Shown piece by piece: positions 59,860 to 64,000 of a stretch of 64,000 bases of DNA; position 1 is the stretch's first letter; each line of letters starts with the position of its first letter. The stretch lies in assembly GCA_002501205.1 (NCBI GenBank), contig DLRW01000073.1, forward strand, positions 1-64,000, given 5' to 3'. The notes beneath the pieces were generated by a model that had not been told where the DNA came from, made no database searches, and was given only the letters and a program-made list of their open reading frames with translations. The position numbers and the translations under genes are program-made. The DNA comes from Flavobacteriales bacterium UBA7878 (GTDB lineage: Bacteria; Bacteroidota; Bacteroidia; Flavobacteriales; Schleiferiaceae).

Positions 59860-62800
59860 ATGAAAAACAAGTACTACCATTTGTTAGGGCTGGTGGTCCT
59901 TGCCGTTTTCGGGCTCTCGCAGTCCGTTTTCGGGCAAGTTACCAGCTACCCCTACCTGGAGAACTTTGATTCTCAAAGCACATGCGGTACCTCTTGTACG
60001 TCCATTTGCACCCTTACTGCGGGTGGTTGGACGAATAGCACTACAGACGATAAGGACTGGGCTGTAGATGCATCAGGGACCTCATCCTCATCAACCGGAC
60101 CAAGTGGTGACCATACCACCGGAACCGGTAATTACATTTACACGGAAGCGTCTAGCTGCTACAGTAAAGTGGCGGACTTAATTTCTCCGGTATTTGATTT
60201 TACTTCACTAACCAATCCTAGTCTGGAGTTTTACTACCACATGTATGGTCAAAGCATGGGAAGCCTCGAGGTTTTCGTGTCTACCGATGGTGGTACCACC
60301 TGGACTAATGCATTGTTTAGTCTAAATGGAGAACAGCAAACCTCAAATTCAGACCCTTATCTTCAAGCTGAAGTGCCTTTGTGTGCTTATGCAGGTCAGT
60401 CTAGCGTAACCATCCGAATTACCGGTACTACTGGTACTGCCTTCTATTCGGATATGGCTATTGACGATATTAAGGTTTATGAAGCCACCACTTGCTTTGC
60501 TCCAAGTTCTTTGTCTACTGCCAATGAGGTTGGAACCAGTGCAGATTTAAACTGGACAGATGTTTGTGCGGTTTCTTATGACTACGTTGTGGTACCTATG
60601 GGTTCTCCCCAAACTGCCACTGCCGTAGCTTCTGGAAACGTTGCAACTAATATGGCTACTGCCAGCGGACTTTCGGCTACTACTAATTACGATGTATACG
60701 TTCGTAGCAATTGTAGTGGGTCTTCTTCTGCCTGGGCAGGACCTTTTACCATTTTCTCAGGATGTACAGGTGCCTTAACTGGTAGCTATACCGTTGGCGG
60801 AAGCAGTCCTGATTATGCTACCATCTCGGAAGCTATTACCAGCTTAAGCAATTGTGGTATTTCTGCTCCGGTTACTATTAACATTGCAGCCGGTACCTAT
60901 AATGAACAATTGGTTATTCCGGCAATTTCCGGAGCCAGCGCTACCAATACCGTAACCATTCAAGGTGCGGGTGCTACTTCTACTATCATTTCTTATGATG
61001 GCACCGGCAGCAGCGGTACTGCAGTAGAATTTAACGGCGCCAAGCATGTTAGCCTGAAAAATGTGGGAATTGAAAATACCAGTTCCAGCACACCTGCTTT
61101 TGGTATCCACCTGTGGAATGCTGCAGATACTATTTCAATTGAAAATTGTGATATTAAAGTTCCAACGAATACTACTTCCTCTTTAGTAGTAGGAATCCTG
61201 AGTTCTGGCAGCCAAACCAGTACTGGTACTACCGGAGATAATGCCAATGGCTTATTGGTAAAAGACTGTAATGTAACTGGTGGATACTATGGTATCCGTT
61301 TATATGGTTCTTCAACAACAGCCAGCGATAACCTTTATAACCGCATTGAAAATACAGTTGTAGATAGTGTATACTACTATGGTATCTACATGTATTATCA
61401 AGGTTTACCAGAAGTACGCGGATGTACTGTTTCCAACACCCGGAACTCATCAAGCTACGGTATCTACGCCGTTTATACCCCTGGTATTGAAATCCATAAA
61501 AACTGGTTGCAAAACTTGGGTACTTATGGTATTTATATTTCCAATGCCAACTCTACTTCTCAACCTCATGCTCGCAGATCAAATGTGACCAATAATATGG
61601 TGAGCGCCACCGGTAGTGGTGATGCCTTGTATTTGTCAGGATCTGATTCTATGAACATCTACTACAACACCTTGTATGCAGATGCGGATCAGGCTTTGTG
61701 GATTAACTCTACCAGTGATGATTACGATGTGCGAAACAATATTCTGGTTTCAGCTAATGAAACTCCAGTAGACTTAGATGCCACCCCAGATGCTACCGAC
61801 ATTATGGATTACAACGTAATGTATAGTGAGAATGGTAGCGATATCATGGATGTGAGCACTTCTTCTTATGCAGATTTGGCCACTTTACAGGCAGCTGCCT
61901 TAGGAACAAACTTCAATACCAATTCTGTAGAAGGTGATCCTTCATTTGTGGGTTCTCCTGACTTACACGTATTAGCCAGCACCGCAAATGATGTGGGTGT
62001 AGTAATCGCCGGAATTACTGATGACTTCGATGGCGATGCACGTTCAGGCTCTACCCCAGATATTGGTGCGGATGAGTTTAGCCCTGCATCTTGTTTACCT
62101 CCAACAGCAATGGCGGCGGCAAACATGACGGATCTTACAGCCGATTTAAGCTGGACTCCTGGCGGAACAGAAACTACCTGGAATATTGAGTATGGACCTA
62201 CCGGTTATACTCAAGGTGCAGGAACTACAGTTTCAGCCGTAACCGCAAATCCTTATACCCTAACAGGTTTAAGTCCAAACACTACTTACGATTTCTACAT
62301 TCAGTCTGACTGTGGTACCGGAACCAGTATCTATGTTTTCGGAGCTACTTTCACCACTGCTTGTTCAGCTTTCAGCGCTCCATTTAGCGAGTCATTTGAT
62401 GCGACTAGCATGCCTAGCTGCTGGTCTGCTTATGGATCAGATCCCTGGTTATTTACCACAACCTGGCCTGCTTATGGTGCCGGTTCTGCTTCTGATCATA
62501 CTGGTAATAGCGGATCATTTGCCGGTATTGACGGTTCAGGTGGTAGCGCTACCAGTGATGGTACTCTGGAGTCTCCATTAATTGATTTGACCGGTTTAAC
62601 CTCAGCTCAATTAAGCTTTTATGTGTTTAGTGATAATACAAATGCTCCTGGCGACAATGCTACTTTAAACGTTGAGGTTTGGGATGGTTCAGTTTGGACT
62701 AATGAATTGAGCTATGCCGGTGATAATTCTTCATGGGTAGAGCAAACCGTAGACCTGAGCTCTTATTCAGGCACTATTAAGATTCGCTTTATCGTAGATC

Positions 62801-64000
62801 AAACCACCATGACGGGTAGTGCCTTCTACAATGATATTATGATTGATGATATCAGCGTAGCCAATGCACCCAGTTGTATTGCTCCTAGTTCTTTAGGTTT
62901 AGACACTGTAGACCACGCAATGGCGGTGGTGTACTGGACTACCGGAGGTGCTAGTGATTGGATCGTAGAATACGGACCAGCAGGCTTTAGCTTAGGTTCT
63001 GGAACTCAAATGATAGCGACCAATGATACCATTACCATTAGTGGATTGATGGCTTCTACCGCCTATGAGTTTTATGTTGCCGATAGTTGTGGACTAGGTA
63101 ATATCAGTACCTATACCGGGCCTTTTGCCTTTAGTACAACTGCTAACTGCCCCGCAACAGAAACCCTGCCTTATGCAGAGAACTTTGATGCAGGAATTGG
63201 CTGCTTTACTGCCATTGATGGTGGAGGTTCATCAGGTGATACCTGGGCTCACTCAACCAGTGGTTCTCAAAACCTGGATGGTACGGGCTATATGCGCGTT
63301 GATAGCGATGCCAATGGAAATGGAACGCACATGATTGAGACCTTGGAGTCTCCAGTAATTGACGCTTCCAGTGTATCCAATTCACTCATCCTCGAGTTTG
63401 ATCATTACTATCGTGCCCTTGGTGATTCTGCGACCGTTCAGGTTTACGATGGAGCCAATTGGGTAAATGTTGCTATTTATAAAAACTCCGCTGGCGGTTG
63501 GTCCAATCCAAGCCATGAAGTAATTGACGTTACCGCCTATGCCAATGCTAATTTCCAGGTACGTTTCTTCTATGACGATGGTAACAACTGGGCTTGGTAT
63601 TGGAACGTGGATAATTTCTCTGTGGAGGATAAGTGCTTAACACAAAGCCTTCCTTATGTAGAGAACTTCGATTCCGGAGCAGGTTGTTTCAGCACTGTTG
63701 ATGGCGGGGATGCTTCCGGTGATACCTGGGCTCCTGCATCAAGCGGATCTCAAGATTTAGACGGTACAGATTATATGCGTGTAGATAGCGATGCTAATGG
63801 CAACGGTACTTACATGCGCGAAGAATTAGTTTCTCCTAAGATTGATGCGTCTGGTTTCACCGGAACCTTACTCCTGGAGTACGATCACTATTATCGTTCA
63901 ATCGGTAGCGATACCGGTTTTGTAGATGTTTGGGATGGTACGGCTTGGGTAAATGTGGCTATGTACACAGCGACTACTGGTGGCTGGTCTTCTCCTAGTC
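59860..64000 (+). CDS. Second giant T9SS-type surface protein (C-terminus beyond window)
   Basis: The frame opens with an ATG at 59860 and stays open to base 64000 (1380 residues visible); no stop or sorting domain is reached. A signal peptide ('LAVFGLSQSVFGQ') is followed by a MAM/jelly-roll module, an Fn3-like module, and a right-handed beta-helix starting 'GSYTVGGSSPDYATISEAI'. More Fn3 and MAM-type modules follow, with two highly similar copies in tandem near 63160 and 63646. The order jelly-roll, Fn3, beta-helix matches the 2072-residue protein at 41077, and the two share wording such as 'TYNEQL/TYVDKL'. It is probably a surface adhesin or glycan-binding protein. Confidence 0.85.
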   Translation, partial: MKNKYYHLLGLVVLAVFGLSQSVFGQVTSYPYLENFDSQSTCGTSCTSICTLTAGGWTNSTTDDKDWAVDASGTSSSSTGPSGDHTTGTGNYIYTEASSCYSKVADLISPVFDFTSLTNPSLEFYYHMYGQSMGSLEVFVSTDGGTTWTNALFSLNGEQQTSNSDPYLQAEVPLCAYAGQSSVTIRITGTTGTAFYSDMAIDDIKVYEATTCFAPSSLSTANEVGTSADLNWTDVCAVSYDYVVVPMGSPQTATAVASGNVATNMATASGLSATTNYDVYVRSNCSGSSSAWAGPFTIFSGCTGALTGSYTVGGSSPDYATISEAITSLSNCGISAPVTINIAAGTYNEQLVIPAISGASATNTVTIQGAGATSTIISYDGTGSSGTAVEFNGAKHVSLKNVGIENTSSSTPAFGIHLWNAADTISIENCDIKVPTNTTSSLVVGILSSGSQTSTGTTGDNANGLLVKDCNVTGGYYGIRLYGSSTTASDNLYNRIENTVVDSVYYYGIYMYYQGLPEVRGCTVSNTRNSSSYGIYAVYTPGIEIHKNWLQNLGTYGIYISNANSTSQPHARRSNVTNNMVSATGSGDALYLSGSDSMNIYYNTLYADADQALWINSTSDDYDVRNNILVSANETPVDLDATPDATDIMDYNVMYSENGSDIMDVSTSSYADLATLQAAALGTNFNTNSVEGDPSFVGSPDLHVLASTANDVGVVIAGITDDFDGDARSGSTPDIGADEFSPASCLPPTAMAAANMTDLTADLSWTPGGTETTWNIEYGPTGYTQGAGTTVSAVTANPYTLTGLSPNTTYDFYIQSDCGTGTSIYVFGATFTTACSAFSAPFSESFDATSMPSCWSAYGSDPWLFTTTWPAYGAGSASDHTGNSGSFAGIDGSGGSATSDGTLESPLIDLTGLTSAQLSFYVFSDNTNAPGDNATLNVEVWDGSVWTNELSYAGDNSSWVEQTVDLSSYSGTIKIRFIVDQTTMTGSAFYNDIMIDDISVANAPSCIAPSSLGLDTVDHAMAVVYWTTGGASDWIVEYGPAGFSLGSGTQMIATNDTITISGLMASTAYEFYVADSCGLGNISTYTGPFAFSTTANCPATETLPYAENFDAGIGCFTAIDGGGSSGDTWAHSTSGSQNLDGTGYMRVDSDANGNGTHMIETLESPVIDASSVSNSLILEFDHYYRALGDSATVQVYDGANWVNVAIYKNSAGGWSNPSHEVIDVTAYANANFQVRFFYDDGNNWAWYWNVDNFSVEDKCLTQSLPYVENFDSGAGCFSTVDGGDASGDTWAPASSGSQDLDGTDYMRVDSDANGNGTYMREELVSPKIDASGFTGTLLLEYDHYYRSIGSDTGFVDVWDGTAWVNVAMYTATTGGWSSPS

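Noticed and set aside
1..64000. tRNA, rRNA, CRISPR arrays and classical riboswitches
   Set aside because: No cloverleaf, rRNA stretch, regularly spaced repeat or recognisable aptamer core was seen in any intergenic gap.

Overview
The window looks like chromosomal DNA of a member of the Bacteroidota, most likely a marine Flavobacteriales bacterium of the Schleiferiaceae/Cryomorphaceae type. The evidence is several very large secreted proteins with type IX secretion (T9SS) C-terminal sorting domains, abundant lipoproteins, Bacteroidota-type -7 promoter elements (TAnnTTTG), and families typical of the group (DUF2911, DUF5687, GH92, MORN_2/YwqK repeats). Base composition is moderate and even. I see no rRNA, tRNA, CRISPR array, insertion sequence or prophage.

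Layout. 0-3.3 kb: a YceI-like protein cut by the window edge, a DUF2911 protein, a Nudix pyrophosphatase and a MORN-repeat protein. 3.3-3.8 kb: a gene-free stretch with DnaA-box-like 9-mers and a minus-strand terminator-like hairpin, then rpiB. 5.1-10.3 kb: a tight plus-strand operon of Na+/solute symporter, GNAT acetyltransferase, M20 amidohydrolase, alanine racemase and a second racemase-like PLP enzyme. 10.4-21.3 kb: a glycan-degradation block (GH20 hexosaminidase, CutC, GH2 beta-mannosidase, GH92 alpha-mannosidase, ROK sugar kinase, M23 peptidase) that fits stepwise breakdown of mannose/GlcNAc glycans such as N-glycans. A 'mobile mystery protein' A/B (XRE regulator plus Fic) pair sits inside it. 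21.3-30.6 kb: small lipoproteins, a thioredoxin-like protein, a DUF3298 lipoprotein, an MBL-fold hydrolase, an M1 peptidase, a LysE exporter and RNase R.

30.8-36.3 kb: a T9SS cargo protein, then an ECF sigma factor operon (sigma, a probable membrane anti-sigma, a helical periplasmic protein and an outer-membrane barrel). 36.4-59.3 kb: a dispersed phenylacetate (paa) catabolic cluster. paaE is divergent from paaABC and paaD; further on come paaG and paaH, then paaI, an NrtR-type Nudix regulator, paaJ and paaY. Together these give ring epoxidation of phenylacetyl-CoA, isomerisation to the oxepin, beta-oxidation steps, thiolysis and thioesterase clean-up. paaZ, paaF and paaK are not in the window. 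The cluster is interrupted by a 2072-residue T9SS adhesin, two tandem T9SS paralogues and an ABC exporter pair. 59.9-64 kb: a second giant surface protein related to the first runs off the right edge.

The points most worth following up are the NrtR-type regulator with a degenerate Nudix box and a perfect operator over its own -7 element; the ECF/coiled-coil/barrel operon; the mannose/GlcNAc glycan locus with shared C-terminal targeting domains and no SusCD; the mobile mystery A/B pair with its operator palindromes; and the possible replication-origin-like cluster near 3.4 kb.
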